Made by a program: the position numbers and the translations under genes. From assembly GCA_022885665.1 (NCBI GenBank), contig JAGQDJ010000096.1:145763-209762 (forward strand): 64,000 nt of DNA, written 5' to 3'. The notes beneath the pieces were generated by a model. It was not told the DNA's origin, did no database searches, and was given only the letters and a program-made list of their open reading frames with translations. Source of the DNA: Triops longicaudatus. Lineage: Eukaryota; Arthropoda; Branchiopoda; Notostraca; Triopsidae. Shown here piece by piece: positions 33,701 to 48,270 of this stretch. The stretch's first letter is position 1, and every line of letters starts with the position of its first letter.

Positions 33701-36700
33701 AGTAAGAGCATACCAGAATGAAAACCAGAAGCCCGTTCATGTAGAAGGTAAATTAAATGTAACATGGGTGTCAAATGTAACGTGAGTGTCAAATGTAACA
33801 TTTTATTTGTCAAAATGCGTCTGGTACAATCGCAATGCAGCATCACTCATTTTCAGTGCCTCGTGTAACATTATTTCGGAGAGTTAGTATAAATCTTTTA
33901 ACGTGTTTTTCCACGTCCTCTATTTTACTTGAAAACACCTTTCTACTTCATTTCTTTACGTTAAAATATTTCGTATAAGTTGACTCATAGAAAATGTATG
34001 ACAATAAAATAATATGGCCAACGTTTGAAAGAAAAATTTCGAAATTCGATTTTAATTCATTTCTTATTTAGTGTTTGTTCTTTTTAAACTAAGCCTTTTT
34101 TGCAGATATATCTCGAAATTTGCTTTGTACATTATTGTTTAGCATCTCAAGGTACCTGTTATTCAAAAGTTATATTTTTTTACTTTGCCTCCCCTTATAA
34201 GTGAACCGGCTTTCCTCTAAATCTCATTCCTTAAAAAAAAAAAAAAAAAAGAGGGAATCCTAGGTAAAATTTCGGTTTCAAACCAAAACTTAACTCTCAA
34301 TCAAATTGTGATTGCATGTTTCCAACATAGAATCTTGCTTTATAAAATTTAAATACGCAAAATGTTTCTCGTCTTTTTTTTTCTTTGTCCAACGTATACT
34401 TGACATTTAATGGAATTACCTAACAATATGGGGCTAATTAGCATAAGCAATGTAGACAGAGCGCTGGTTGTTTTCCTTACTTCCGCTAGATGACCGTATG
34501 TGTTTAAATGTGTATTCGTTCTTGCGTTCTTGTTCCGTGCCGCTGAAAGGGAGTTTCTTTCCATTCCACATACTTCGCTTTGTCAGTTCGGGGTGTCAAT
34601 GGGAATCTGATTGCGTGAGTGTAGATTAAAAAAAAAAAGCTTTTATAGTTTCCGCTTTGTATTTGCTTCAGCACAGCCTATTTCAGGATATAATTATGTT
34701 GCTTCATGCATATATGAACTCTCGGAGGTTGGGGTAGGTCGTCGGATTGCTTGGGTGCTCCTACAATATGTAGCGTACTGATGTGTGAAGATAAGAATAG
34801 CCAAACTGGCTAGACGTTGTTGAAATGCCACTCCTTTTATTTTCGAAGTCAAATATTTTAAAATAAAATCCAACTCTAGGAAACGGTAGGTGCGGCCACG
34901 CGTCTTTATTCAATTGCGATAGCGACGTATAGCATACGAAACCGTATCCCGGTTTTGCATTATTGCGGTATAAGACATTTCATGTCTTTTTTATTAATGC
35001 TTATCAGCGTCAATAAAATTATGTCTTGGTAATCTTTTCACGAAGCCTATAGAAGTAAATAGCTAGCTTATTCAGGTTGGTAAAGTCGGCTTTGCCATTT
35101 GGGAGACAAAGGAACCTATTGACAAGCTCAAACATTGCAGGGTTTTGCACGCGTGCAGTGGACCATCTTCCTGTTGTCATGTTTCAGCTTACTATTGCGG
35201 TCTATAATACTAGTAAGATATAAAATGAAGAAAACCCCACATTCTAACCACTGACACTTGGGTGAGTGAACGGCGTTTCTAAGCGACCCCCTTGCGTATA
35301 GTTCATAACCCAAAACAGCTCCCGCGATGTGAACACTCATTGTTGCCAACTGCCGTATGTACAGAATAGAGCTGTTTGCTCGGGTCGTTTGCCGACGAGT
35401 ACGGTGCAGTACTCATACTTTGGTATGAGCATTCACGCTTCTCCTATGCCATTTGGTGTGAATGGCATCATTCCTTGGTACATTTCGTTCTTTTCATGGA
35501 TAAACCCACATTATTTAAGCTGTATGTAGAACTGCTCCCTCGCAACATCGGGTACTTGGGGCAATTGTGGCAAAGTTGGCATAGTGCGACAGTGAAAGGC
35601 TCCAGTACACGGAACGCTCCTATTGTCAAGTCGCAGAATAATACAATTTGAGCAATTTCGTGTAAACTGGTCTACATTTCATTAGAAAGTCTCGACGATA
35701 AGTTTATGCATATTAAAATTTGATGCCCTTATCGCTCGATGTATTTAAAAGACGTGATAAGTTGGATTAAAAATGAAGTACCAAAAGGTAATCAAACAAA
35801 AACTCTAAAAAACCTTCAGCAGTAAGTCTCTATCGATGCCACGCGAAGGGAGTGCAAACGTTAACCGTGATTGCCTAGTGGTTCGATTACACAAAACAAT
35901 TACGTGCTATTCAGAAGCCTGTCATCAGCATCCAGTTAGCGTAAGTTGAACCGTGCGTTTTGACCCCGAAAATCCACCCTGGCCAAGACGGGGCTCGTTT
36001 GCATTTTCTTTTCGTTCCCCCGACCAACTGATTTCTGTTTTGGTTTGGCTCCCTTTTTCGTTCCATCAAAGGAGACGCATAGAATTGAAGCGCATTGAGG
36101 TTTCTTCCCGAGCTCTCCTAAAACATTTCTGCTCTCATTTTCGTTAGTACTTTTTATACAGTTACTGGGGCACGAAAGTAAATTGAGATGAATTCTGAGA
36201 AAGGGGAGCTCCTTCTTATGCAAATGATGCAAACCAGCCCGAACACGTGTTCTTTGTTTTTCTCAAGCGAGAGTTGTAACTTTCGCCTAACTAATTAACC
36301 ATGCTTTTTGGTTATGCCTTTGCAACTTTACATAGATTTGCTGGCGCCGGATTTTTTCCCCTCCCAAGCGTGCACAATCGTCCCGGCAACTTCAGACACA
36401 AGGTGAAAGAAACATAGTTGGCACAAGGTTGGGATAGAAAGAATGAGTGTAAAAAATGAGGTTGTGGTTTAACATCCAAGAATCAATGTTGTCAAGTTGA
36501 GTAAAAATGGGTTCCTGGTTGCCAAGTTTAGGGCCAGGAGTTAAAAAAAGGAAAGAAAAGTGGAGTTAATGAGGATTCTATAGAACCTTTTTTCCCCTAT
36601 CTTTTTGCATGGTTACATTTATCTGTCGCACATTTTCCCGTCCATTCTCCGTGTTTCTTTCTTTGTGTGCGAAGAAGACTTTGAAATAGAGACGTGGACA

Positions 36701-39700
36701 AAGAAGTAGTTCCAAAGATTCTTGACGTTTACTTCACAGTAGTATTGTATAATACGGTTGTAAAGGGTGCGTGATGACGTCCATTTGTCATTTTCCCCTT
36801 GCGATCCCACCTTTTTCCCCTAAAGGTTACTCTTCTCCTGGTTTTATATAGGCTACACATTAACTCTTACGGGTAATAAAATCCCCCACTAACGAAAATT
36901 AACTCCCTTTTTCGAGCCCCTGTTGGAGGTGCGAAGATTTTTACTAGCGAGGCACTAGATTTGGGAAATACGAAGTATTTTTTTTATTATTATTATTGTC
37001 GGAATTGGAAATACTTTGGTAACAGGAAAATGAAAGTGACGTGAGAGAAATTTATGAGAGGCATTAAGCGAGATAAACCGGTAAAGGGTCTCGGAATATT
37101 TCAAAGTGTTTTTTAATGCTTTCCCCATATCCCCACTTTTTTCATGCCACAAAGGAAATTCTTTTCGTTCTCGTGAGACCAATACGTTGAAAAGTCAAAT
37201 ACAAGTGTGTGAAAATACTAGTCCACTTTTGCAACAAAGGAAGTGTCGCTCAACAAACTCCCACTTGATGAACATTTCTTAGTATTAGTAAAGATCACTG
37301 AAAAATCGTGCAAACAGCAGATTAGTAAAGATCACTTAAGACCTTTGTGGAGGGTTTTCTTTTTTTCCGTTTCGTCAAGTCCTATGTTACGAACAAAAGG
37401 TAGTGAAACACGCCTTAACAACAGGACCACAGAAGAATCTCGTTGTAATGAACACTTTATTTACGTATTTTGCTTATAAATAGACTATTTTAGGGTACCG
37501 AGTTAGAAAGTACAGAGGTACAGAGGAAACCTCATCAAAGCTACGACCGAAACGCAGCGCGTTACGTGTTAAATTGCTTTGTTTCCTGGGTAGAAAGGTA
37601 AGGTTATGCCGAAATAACTTCAGTCATAGAACAAGTAATATCTCAACGATGCTAAATACAATGTTAAAAAAGAATAATTGAGATTATTTTCATTAAACCA
37701 CATAATGAGCATTTTCGTGTAAAATTTTGGACTAGTTGTATTTCAACTTGCGGCAACTCCTGCCTGCATGACAAGGGAAGAATGGGTCTCGAATTCTACT
37801 AAGCTGCAGCAAGTTTGAATTCGGTTACTACACACGTCATTGTTTGTGGCAAGCTGCTAGCGGAAAGGTGTAAAGGCGATGCCTTGCCGCAAAAATTGAT
37901 GCTTGAAACCGCGGCTTTAAGATGAGACGAAAACATAAAAGCTGGGAAGCATATTTGGCTCGGGACCCAGTTAAAATGCAGTTTAACTGCGCCGTCTATA
38001 AAAGTGAATTTAGATTTCAGCTTTTTTCCTTAATTTAATTAAGCCTTCTGTGTCCATTCCTATCACTTAATTCTGTGAAACTCAAATCAATGAGCAACAG
38101 TGCAGAATGAACCATTGACTTAAAAAAAAGACAATTATTTGCAATTATTAGTATAAATTTTTTGAAACGAATAAACATAAAATAAGGGACCCTTGGCATA
38201 GCAATAGGACCTGTAATTCTGTAATCGAGCTATGCCCGTGTTCCAAAGGTTTTTATAGCTGAGAAAAGCGAAACCAAAGGCGATATGAGAGACTATTTCC
38301 CCTTACGTCATGCTAAACTTTGGTCTTGACGCAATCCAATGTCTGCCGTGCTACATGTCAGGCAGTTGGCAAGTAGCAAAGTGTTCTCTTCAGAACAAAG
38401 GTTGTGAGACAATACCAGAACACGTCATTTTATGAGGTTATTTGGGTGTGAAGTTCGACTAAGTGATTTTGTTTGCAAAAGTAAGACCTAAAATAAATCA
38501 GCAATGCGAGATTGTCGAGTACTGATAATGTCGAGTACCTCTTTGCACTTCTTTCTTTAAAGATATGTTTCTTTTATATTTTACCTCGGGCATGTTGGCA
38601 ACACAACTGATATGGCAAGAAGCCAAAATGTAAATTATGTATCGTCTTGATAAAAACAGTGTCCAAATGTGTCTACCTATTTTATCCACAAATTGAAACA
38701 CTTAAGAGTTTGTCACACCGATGTGTCTGGACTAGCATGCTTTCAAGAGGAACACACCCGCTATAATTTTTACTTTGTTAGAATAATAAGGGAGATATTA
38801 TGGTCATTCTTTTTTACAGCACCCTTTCTAACTTCGAGAACTAACATAAGCGAACTCTCAAGGAGGCTAGGGACCCGTTGGTATTATCTCTTTGGAAGGA
38901 TTTATGATAGGTCTACTAGCCTTATGCTTTGTTTAGGTTTTTTGTAACCTTCTTTTAGAAGGCTAACCGCCGTTTTGAAAGTGTATAATGAGCCTTCCTG
39001 TATGCTAAACAGGTCAAATGGCCTTTGGTACACTTTTTATTTTAGGACTCCACTTGTCCTTGGAGCTTGCAGGCACTTTACCATATATAACCAAACTGCA
39101 TGGTGGCTGCCCTTGACCTTCATTATCGCGTTTCCCGTATGTAAACTTCCTCGTATGATACATTTTTTTTAACAGGTTACGCTCTTCAGAACTTGAAAAT
39201 CCCCCCATTAACGCGTCCTGGATGTGTTTATGAGCTAGCTTAAAGAGTGAAGCGAAATGGTAGTTTGTGTTTATGATGTAATTTGGACACGAAGTAGCCA
39301 GTAAGAGAGAAGTAATAATGATACGGTAGTCTTGAAATGCGATGTCAGTGGGCAGTTACGCTGAAGGAGATCTCGTAACGACTGTGCAGTAAGACCTGAC
39401 GTAATAACGTCTTTTACCTTCTGCCCGAGCTCTTGTAACATGTGTTAGGTTACGTCTTGTTTGTTTCTATTTTCCAGATATGCATTTTCACAGGTAAGTA
39501 CCAGTACGAACTGGTGTTGAGCCAGGCAGAGTATTGTTGCCGCCCAACGATCCCTATAGCTTTACAAAGTAATGCTATTCTTGTTCCGCGTGTAATGGCA
39601 ATTCACAAGTCCGGACGTTGTGCATTTGTTTTTCAGACAGATATTGGTCGCGAAAGTAGAATCTTTAACATTGTACGCCGAGAAGAGTAAGTGCTACAAA

Positions 39701-42700
39701 TACTTCAGAGCGTGTTTCAATTCTTGCGTTACTGTGGTTACGATCTCAGAGGATTTGACCACGATTGCTGTAATTTATGTGATTACAAGCAATTTGCTAG
39801 TTTCCCTTTTGGTATTAGATGGGGTACGAGATGTTTCTCTGGCGTTTTTCCAAGCTATTTGACCACTACGGAGGCACCTGTGTGAGAGGAAAGACCGGCC
39901 TAGCAACAGAGACTCTTTGGTGTTTTCCCAAGGAAGGTAAAGGATTTCCTTATCTATGTCAGCATGTGTGTATGCAATTTTCCGTCCGGGGACTCATTTT
40001 ATTGTGTTACTTTGTCATCTAATTAAGAAAGTGTTCCTAGGGTAAAGTTTTTGTGGTTGTCAAAGTTCTGGTTTCGCGATGACGTCAAAATGAGTCAGCA
40101 GGATATGTAGCATAGCATGCCCAACCACAATTTTTCTGATCGGAAACGCTTTTTCCTTAGTATTGCCTGGCAGCAAACGAAGAGGTGTTCCCCCAACGCG
40201 AAAGTTTCACAATTTGATGTGTCGCTAACGAGGACATCATTTCCTTTGACAGTAAAGCTTATTTTTTGCCTTTATTTATTTATTTTTTCAGGTACTGAAA
40301 GAAAAAATGACAAAGGGTGAAAACAGGAGAGGGTGAACCTATAGCTATTGCGAATTAAGGGTTCATCATGAAACGTGATTGGGAAGAGTGCTCACGTGCG
40401 GAGGTACACGTAAGCATATCTTGCGACCCTCCACCTCCTTCCCGTGATCCACGATTTCCAGTTTCTACCTGAATAAAAGCAATAGGGGCCTAGAGGATGA
40501 ACTAGTTTCCCTTGCCAACACTTTGACTTGGCAAGCTGGTACTGTTGAGGTGACGCTGTGGTTTGTTAACCAGATGCAAATGGAGGCGACAAAAAAAAGG
40601 AAGAAAAGACCCTCATCCGATCTCTTTGGCTTGCTTATAGATTGACACATTTACCCAAAGAGACGAAAGAAATTCCCTAGATTGCTCTTAAAACCACAAT
40701 CTTGACAACAGATAATCGCTCGCGGCCAGCTTGCGTTTGTTGCGACTTGTTGAGGCTTGTTGAGGCCCTGCGTTATGCGACATTCTTTCACAAGATTACG
40801 ACAAAAGTTTGCCCAACGGTCGGAATGCAATATTCGTGTAAGGTTTGTACAGATTCACTGTTGGCCGGCAATGCCAAAATCTCCGTCGGCCAGGGAATAC
40901 ATTAAATTCCTTATGTTGGAGCGAAATTGTCAATGGAAAGGAGAAAAAAAAAGCAGTTTCTTCGTTTCTGAGTAACTGAAGTACACACAAAGACGTTAGG
41001 TTCTGGATAAAAGTGTGCTGCAAAGTTCTCTGGCGTGAAAGCACACAATAATCTTGCCCTCTAGCAAGGGCTTATTGCTTGTCTGCGAAATATTTTGGGT
41101 TGGAAGCACTCTAGTCGATCAGACAGCCATAAGAAGCTGCGAAGGGCCTTGAGGTGATCGAATAACTCTCGAGACAAGGTTCTTTCCACTGTCATATCAC
41201 AAGATACGTGGTGTGAGCATTAAATGTGCATTAGCAGATGAGAAAGAGTAAAAAGGTTGGATTGGCTTTTTAGTTTTCAGCACTGTCTTTCGGATATGTT
41301 TACTGGGCTCGTGTTCAACAAAGCAGTATTGGTGCCGAAGTTCGGTAAGTGTGCATTAGCGACAAGAAAGCCTTGTAAACAATGAGAAGCAGTGAATAAG
41401 AAAGATAACAAGTTCACTGGGTGTAATGTGCATCGCTCTTTCATTCCTTCCTACTTGTGGTAACCAGTAGCTTTTGGTTCGAGATGCTTGAGCTTTAACT
41501 TGACTACGCTAAATGAATTATGCAAGTCTCATTTGCAAAACTCAAGGTAGCTTATTATTTGAATAACTTTTCCGGTTTTAAAGGGGAACTTCTCCCAATT
41601 GCTGAAAACTCACATGTCTAAGGCACGAAGGCTGGGGCCTCATGACTTTTTATTGGAGTCTTTTTTTTTCTTCCTTAGAACTTGGAAGGGTATTTGAGTG
41701 TAGGTAAAGGAAAAAGCAACGCTTTTAACTGGGCTTTGTCAAAAGTTGGCATCTTTTGCCCCTTTCCATGAAATGGTAAAGATTTCTCACGAAAGTTATG
41801 AAAAAAAAAGCAAATGTCTTCTCTGCGCCCCGGGCAGGTTTGTCATTCGTAAATGAAAGTTTGTTAGCCGCTTAAAAAGGAGTATGAAAAAGGAAGTTGA
41901 CGGCGAAATGAGGAGAACATTTACGGTTGAGTTGTATAATGAACAGCAAATTTGTAATCTTGGTGAGCAAATATGGCAAATACTCAAAAGCAAAATAGCG
42001 ATAAGTAATTCGGTAGCTTGAGCACAGTATAGATAAGAGGAAAAGAAACGCGGAACACAAACACTGTTTTAGTAAAACGAGGGGTTTCAGAGATTTTGAG
42101 TAGGATTTCCATGTGTAATATTTTGGACATTTGCGATTTCTCCCATTTTCCCCATTACAAAATAAAAATTTCGCGGGGCGTCAACCCCATAACCAACCCT
42201 GGGTACGGCCTTGCCGGTAGATCATCGGTGAAAAAAGCTTAACAAATAGAAAAGCTGACGAAGTGTTTTATTCCGTGTGAGCTGCGGGTAACACATTCTG
42301 TTGTGAACTCTTCACTCTATATCCAGTGAGATTAACTGACCTAGGTAACATGAAATGCGTAAAACTATTAATAACAGGAAACTCCTTAAAAGGAAATAAA
42401 GTTAAGGGGTTTGGTTCATTGCTAAGCAAGGCACCGGCTTTCTGCCGCACAGCACCGGTCTACCCACATGCTAGACAATCTACCCCAACGAGACCTCCAT
42501 AGATAAGGGTTTGGATCTAGCGGCACGAACTTGACAGAATGTAATAGAAATAATGTCGTAACGATTACCGAGCTTTCACTATAAAATATGTACGAAAGAC
42601 AGCAGAAGAGCATGTCCAAAAAGCGAAACGAAAAATTCTGAAGGTCTTAGACACTGAGGCAGAAAACGAACACATTGTAGATTAATCTTTTGAATGTTTG

Positions 42701-45402
42701 TTCTGCGCGATAAAGAACAATGACAGCTGGATTTAAGTCAATAAAGAACACAAGAGAATGAAAGGTGATGCTAAAATTCACCAAAAGACGAATGGGAAAA
42801 TAGTTAGCATTCACTGTGTGTTAACAAATGGCCCCTGTCACTTCTGTAAAACTTTTTAACGTATTTAACACTTGGTTAAAATTATAAACCTGACTTTACG
42901 ATGAAGACACAATCCTTAGCCTTTTTACGTGTTAAATTCTAGCTACCGGAACTTTTTGCTCTATTACATACGATGCATTTGGTTTGAAAAAATACAACTG
43001 GTGACAAGCTCTGACCTACATCAAGACATAATCATCAACGCTGTACCGGCTTCGTTATCACTGCCCGAACGCGCGTATATGAGGACAAAATTCTTGGTGC
43101 TCGTCATAGGATAGAGGCTTTTGTGTATCATGTGTACTATCCTTGGAAAACTGTGTCAAATGACATATTTCTCAATAAAGTGCAGCTTGGGAAATTCCCC
43201 CAGTCTTGAGGCATCACGGCATACTCCCTATCTATATAGCTCCCTTAATCCGTCACCTGCCGTGGTGTTAATCTTTGTGTACTCAGTAATCTCTACAACG
43301 GTTCCCTAGTGCAAGCACAGCAGCCAAGTACTTGCCTGCTCGAAAGCCCTACAGACTACTGTACCGCTCATACATTGCAAATGATCGACGAAAGTAGCCG
43401 CACGAAAGCAAGAAAGTGAGCTAATAAAAGGCTTCGTTGGTTGCCCTACTGCTGTGCCCAACGTTGAAGCTTCTCATACAAATTTCTGCGCTCTGGTACA
43501 ACCATCAGAAAATGCCTCATTATGCCAATGCGGTTATTTTCAGTTATTGGATTTTTCTTTAATTGGTAACTCTTATGGAAAAATACAAGTCCTGTAATCA
43601 TTGCCACAGAGACCCGATCATTCTCCCATAGTTGGCGTTATATTTAGAGTAGTGTCAATACTAAAGACCACATTTTATCCCAGATCTCTCCGACAGAGGA
43701 GATGTGGGACAGTGGGACAGATGTGGAAGCAAGACAATCAGTACAAACAATTAAAAACTTCAAAATACATACATTTACGGTATGAACAAATGATCCCTGG
43801 AAAACATGACACATTACTTTCGAGCAAACTTTGAGTGGAAATTAATAAAGGTCAAACGAGAAAATAAATAAAGTGAAAATATTAGAATTCGTTGCACAAA
43901 AGTACTTTGTTGGCCCTGTTATGTTAATCACTAAGTAGCCAAAACTGTGAGATAAAATTAATGAAAGCGTAACTTATCGGAGAAACGTGCGTTGAACGGA
44001 TAGTCACACAATATCGTACAACTTCACATTTGAATAATTCATTTTTATTACATGTGGAAAATAAAAACCTATCATTAATACATTTGTCCCAATACCCCTT
44101 ACAGAGTATACGCGACAATGACCCAAATCTTATGCTTTAAGTACGACACCCGCATTACCGACATCTTAACTTCGATTAAAATACTCCGTTGCACGATTCC
44201 CCGAAATAACCAGGGTTAAATTCCTAGCAAAAACAGGGCCTACCCTAAATGCATGGTTGCGGGGGCACAGAAGGCCGTGTTTAGAAGTTACGAGCTACTG
44301 TTTATGCATTCGTCACGTGGTACAATTTTCCGACGCTGGCAGATGGAGATGTATCTAAAGGAAATTGTCCCTAAACTCGGGACGTTTTTTGTAAAGGTAT
44401 TGATCGAGCAAAGCATGCAAGTTTATACCAGCGAAGAAAGGGAACTATACCACTTGGTGTTTCCTTCTCGTGTGACCCTTCTTGTTTCTTTTTGCATACG
44501 ACGCGAAGCCCTCGTGCTGGTCAAGTGACAATTTGAATCGTAAATGAACTTTCGAAGCCCTGGCTGAAAATTACGCATGGAAGTCAACGCACCCGTCGCA
44601 AGGGAGAAGAATTGTGGTATTTCGATATAAGGGGGACCCATGCCAAATATGTTACCGATTTAGATGTCCTTCTTGATGCCGAGCCAAACCAATGCTCTAC
44701 GAACTAGAAAGCTCGCAGCTTGAGATATGTCAGAATTTTACACTCAAGGTCAGGTATACAGTGTTGAAGTTGGGGTTTATCTGCCAGAGAACCCTGGACA
44801 AAGAAAGATTTTTTTTTCTTCCGTTGGGGGAAGTTTTTATTGCTGCTTAGCTAAGGTTTCTTACAGGTGATGATGAAGTAATTTTTACCCCCTGACGAGA
44901 AAGAATGTACCCCCTTTTCTCCTCCTTTCTTCCCTGGCTAAGTAAAAACCTGCTTTTGAAACTTCTCTCAAGTTTCTTTTTTTATCGCCTTCGTATTGCT
45001 ATTTTATTTAAATTTCTACGTTTGTTGCACACTGCCGAAGGCATTCGTAAGAGTGTCGTCTGCTTTTGTTCGTGTACTCGAACGAGTTTGTCTTTTTTCC
45101 CTTGGCTTGCAAGCTGTGGGGATACTTGCTTTGTCTACCTTCAAAGTTGTCGGGTAAACAAAGCTGTAAATTTCCAAATTCATTATCCTCCTTATCGTCT
45201 TTTCTTTATTTATTTCGCTTTTATGGGTACTAGTCGGAAGCGAATGGAAATGGAACGAGTTTTCCCAAAAGTAGAGGAAGAAAAACTTCGATTATGCCCA
45301 CAGAAAAGTTGGGTTATTTGATAGCAAAGTCTTTTATTCGCAACCTCACATCCCAGTTTCCATATAGCAACTTAAAATAAAGCTCACATCACGTTACTTC
45401 TG
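30784..45402. other. Long gene-poor stretch
   Basis: About 14.6 kb without a supported gene. It contains a short direct repeat of CACGCCGATGAAAGAA near 30943-30980, T and A homopolymers near 32441 and 34232, and a three-copy repeat near 33.75 kb. An open frame at 32034-32244 (+, MFNQCCRLQPKSIIPF...) ends at a good GTAAGT donor and might be an exon, but no partner was found. Overlapping open frames on both strands at 32.85-33.35 kb may be remnants of a mobile element but match nothing I can name. Confidence 0.4.
33757..33801. repeat. Short imperfect tandem repeat (AAATGTAAC unit)
   Basis: Three copies of an approximately 20-bp unit containing AAATGTAAC, two of them preceded by GTGTC, end near 33800. 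A related TCAAATGCAAC lies at about 33609. Confidence 0.6.
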
Positions 45403-45900
45403 TTGCGTCTGCCATCGCGCGGAACTAATCTAAGCCGAAGGAGCAAATGCACAGTACATTACAACCCAGTATTGCTAGCCTTGGCCTTTGTTGCGAGTGT
45501 TCGATTCTTTACATCGCTCGTCAAGTTCGTTCCAAGCTTGCTCTCTCGGTCGTTGCCAGGGCCACTTTGTTCCACAGTTCCTAGCAAAAGCCCTCGGTCG
45601 GGGGACTCCCTATCATTGGCCGGCGCTACAGCCAATGGTAGAAGCAGTCGATTGCAGAGCCAAGATAAAAACCGGGTTCGGCAGCCGTTCCATTAAAGTC
45701 ATCTTTGTTCAGAAAACCCCTTTCTTTATTAAATGGGGTTTAAGTATCGAATTTTTATCAACTGCAGTAATTTAAATTTCCTTAATTAGAGAAGAAGGAT
45801 TTTATTCACGATTTTTAGTCGAAGTTTTGGCGTATAGATCCTGGTTTTCTTTATCTTACCGTGACGTCACCGCAGTTTGCCGAACCACAGGTCGTACGAT
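45403..45900 (+). promoter_or_regulatory. Possible distal promoter region upstream of sestrin
   Basis: A locally GC-richer stretch with paired CCAAT boxes in opposite orientation (ATTGG 45615-45619, CCAAT 45632-45636) and a perfect CRE, TGACGTCA, at 45862-45869. It lies 2.4 kb before the first sestrin coding exon and could be its promoter or enhancer. The open frames here (45403-45696 and 45488-45775) look incidental. No expression evidence. Confidence 0.3.
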
Positions 45901-48270
45901 GGCTAGCGACTAGTCTCCAAGGCTCTTCTTTGCTCTTGAGCGAAGGTCTTTGTTTCCTTGTTCAGTCTTGCCCAAGCGACCGGAATAGCAAGAGTGGTTT
46001 GGTTAAGAACTGTCAGATGTTGAAACCGGGCATATTTTGAGTTGTCTCAAAATTAAAAAAAAGTGTATATAATTTATCCAACAAAAATCCATAACTGGAA
46101 AGTTTAAGTACTGAAGGTTACGGAGCTCCTTTTTCGAAAAATTGCTCATGCCACAATAGCTTAAAATCGTGTAATTGAACAAAGGACGCTTTGTTTGACA
46201 AGTAAATCAGTCGTGATTCTGTGTGTGATTCGAAAGTGTTACTCTCCGATTCTTTGGATTTTTCAGCTTCAAAACGCTGACGATTATGGGACATACGGAG
46301 GTAAGCATAGAAAACTCCCGATAAACTTAGGTGAAAAGCTGGCTTAGTAACAAGTCGACCGAGTAGGACCAAAACGTCCTACAGGCTAAATAAGCCTAGT
46401 AGTCGCAGGTTTCTCGCCTATCGTCACTAATGACTTCGGGTAACGAGAAAACGTCCGATTCGCGTTATCGTCATAACAGTCACCGTCAAGGTCTTTGTTC
46501 CTGTTGTTCTGATAACCCCTGGGCATAATCACCATTTATAGCTCATGTAAATTACACGTATATCTTTGTACTACAATTTACCGAACAATTGTTTTGCTAT
46601 AAGCGCTAAATTTCTTAAGTTTTAAGGAAAAGTTGCACCAATTTCCTACTTTAAAAAATTCAAGGCCACAACCTGTTCCCATATTCGAAGCGATTGTGCT
46701 ACTAATTGTGGCAAAGCATATGTTGTGTTTATAAACTAAAGAGTAAGACTTAACATAAGTTAAAGCAAAACAGTGCTTGCCCATTCACCAAGCAATATAA
46801 TTTAAAATTAAAACGTAAGTGTGCCTTTTTAGAAGATAGCCTTTAAACGGGGCCTGACGGAAAGAGACTTTGTCTCTATCAACCGGAATGACTTAATCAT
46901 AGCAGTGTACATCGTAACATTTTGGAAGGACTACAAACTATAAATGACTTACATTAGTTGGATTCAACGAAACAGTGATGCAAACGAATTTTTGTCGAGG
47001 TTTATTTTCTATGTTGTTACGGGGCAGAGAAAGAAGAAATATATCCCTCCCATAAAGAAGTTTCTAGAGGAGCGATCGTGGGGTTTTGTTTTAATTTGGT
47101 CTCTTCGGGGGCTTGCGAAATCTGTAGCGGTGTCAAGAAGTGAATGCCCCTGTCTTTTCTCTTTACTTCTCCCTGGTATACAGTGAAGAGGTTTGGTTAA
47201 CGATGGGGGTCCTGGGCCTGAAACCATCGTTATAAGAGGTCGTCGCCGTTGCGCTAGTTTCATTTTTGTTGCAGTATACCATCAGAGTCAAAACATTCGA
47301 TAACCCCTTTCCGCGTGATCACGTCGAGTCACCGTGCTTATGTAAATAAAAATAACAATATCTAAAGATTTTAAGATGAAGTAGACCATTATAGTTCGTG
47401 TTTAAAAAACTTCGAGTATCGACACGTCATTGGCTCAGCTCCTTTATACTGTTACTAAAGGGCAGTCCCCTTTTTTCGGAAGCTTTTCCCGAGATTGGCT
47501 CCGCTTACTCTACATTGTCGCCCGTGTTCGTGCAACCTGACTTCGTCAAGACATCTCCATGGGATTGAGTCATTCCGTTCGGAAAATGCCACTGCAGCGA
47601 CTAGTTTCAAAAGGTATTTCCCCTAATAGAGCAGGGAAGAAGGAATTCGAAGCTTTATCTGCTTCGTGTATTTATATCCGAGGATATCCTTGTCTACTTG
47701 CCGAGACTCGGCTCAAGGAAAAGGGAATCCCCCTTCCGTATACCGTAGACTCCGTATTTTCCGGGGAAAAAGGCACATCACTTAAGTCTCTAATCAGACA
47801 CCGCACGAATTGTTCATTCCCAAACGGTTCTTTAGGCAAAATTACACAAGGCAGCTTAATTAAGCGAGATTTAAAGGTTTTATTCTGATACTTGAGGGTA
47901 AATAAGGCTTAATGATTCCAAAACTACGCAATTCGTGCGCAAAGATCAGATTTTTTTAAATGAAACGAAACATGTCGTACTCTGTCATTAAGTAATCAAC
48001 CTTGTTTACGCTACACAATGTAGCCTGGGTAACTCATTATAAACCCTATATTTTTAAACTAATGTGCGATTTTGTATATATGGAATACTTTGTTAGTAAA
48101 AGTTGTAGTTCTTTTGGTATCGATTTTTGAAAGTTTACTTACATTAAGGTTACAAAGGCTTCCTCATAAGCGCTATTTGGTAATCGAGGGAGAAGCTCGA
48201 GAAGCGTTGGATTAGTTGGAGACGCTACTGCGAAGCATATTGAGTTGCAGAGGGTGAGTGGTCGCCGTTA

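Noticed and set aside
44905..45321. 138-codon open frame (+) starting MYPLFSSFLPWLSK
   Set aside because: Rich in Phe, Leu and Ser from T/C-rich sequence, with no splice partners or family resemblance; likely chance.
47559..47888. 109-codon open frame (+) starting MGLSHSVRKM
   Set aside because: No coding-like composition or family match. It lies before sestrin exon 1 and could be untranslated leader or spacer.
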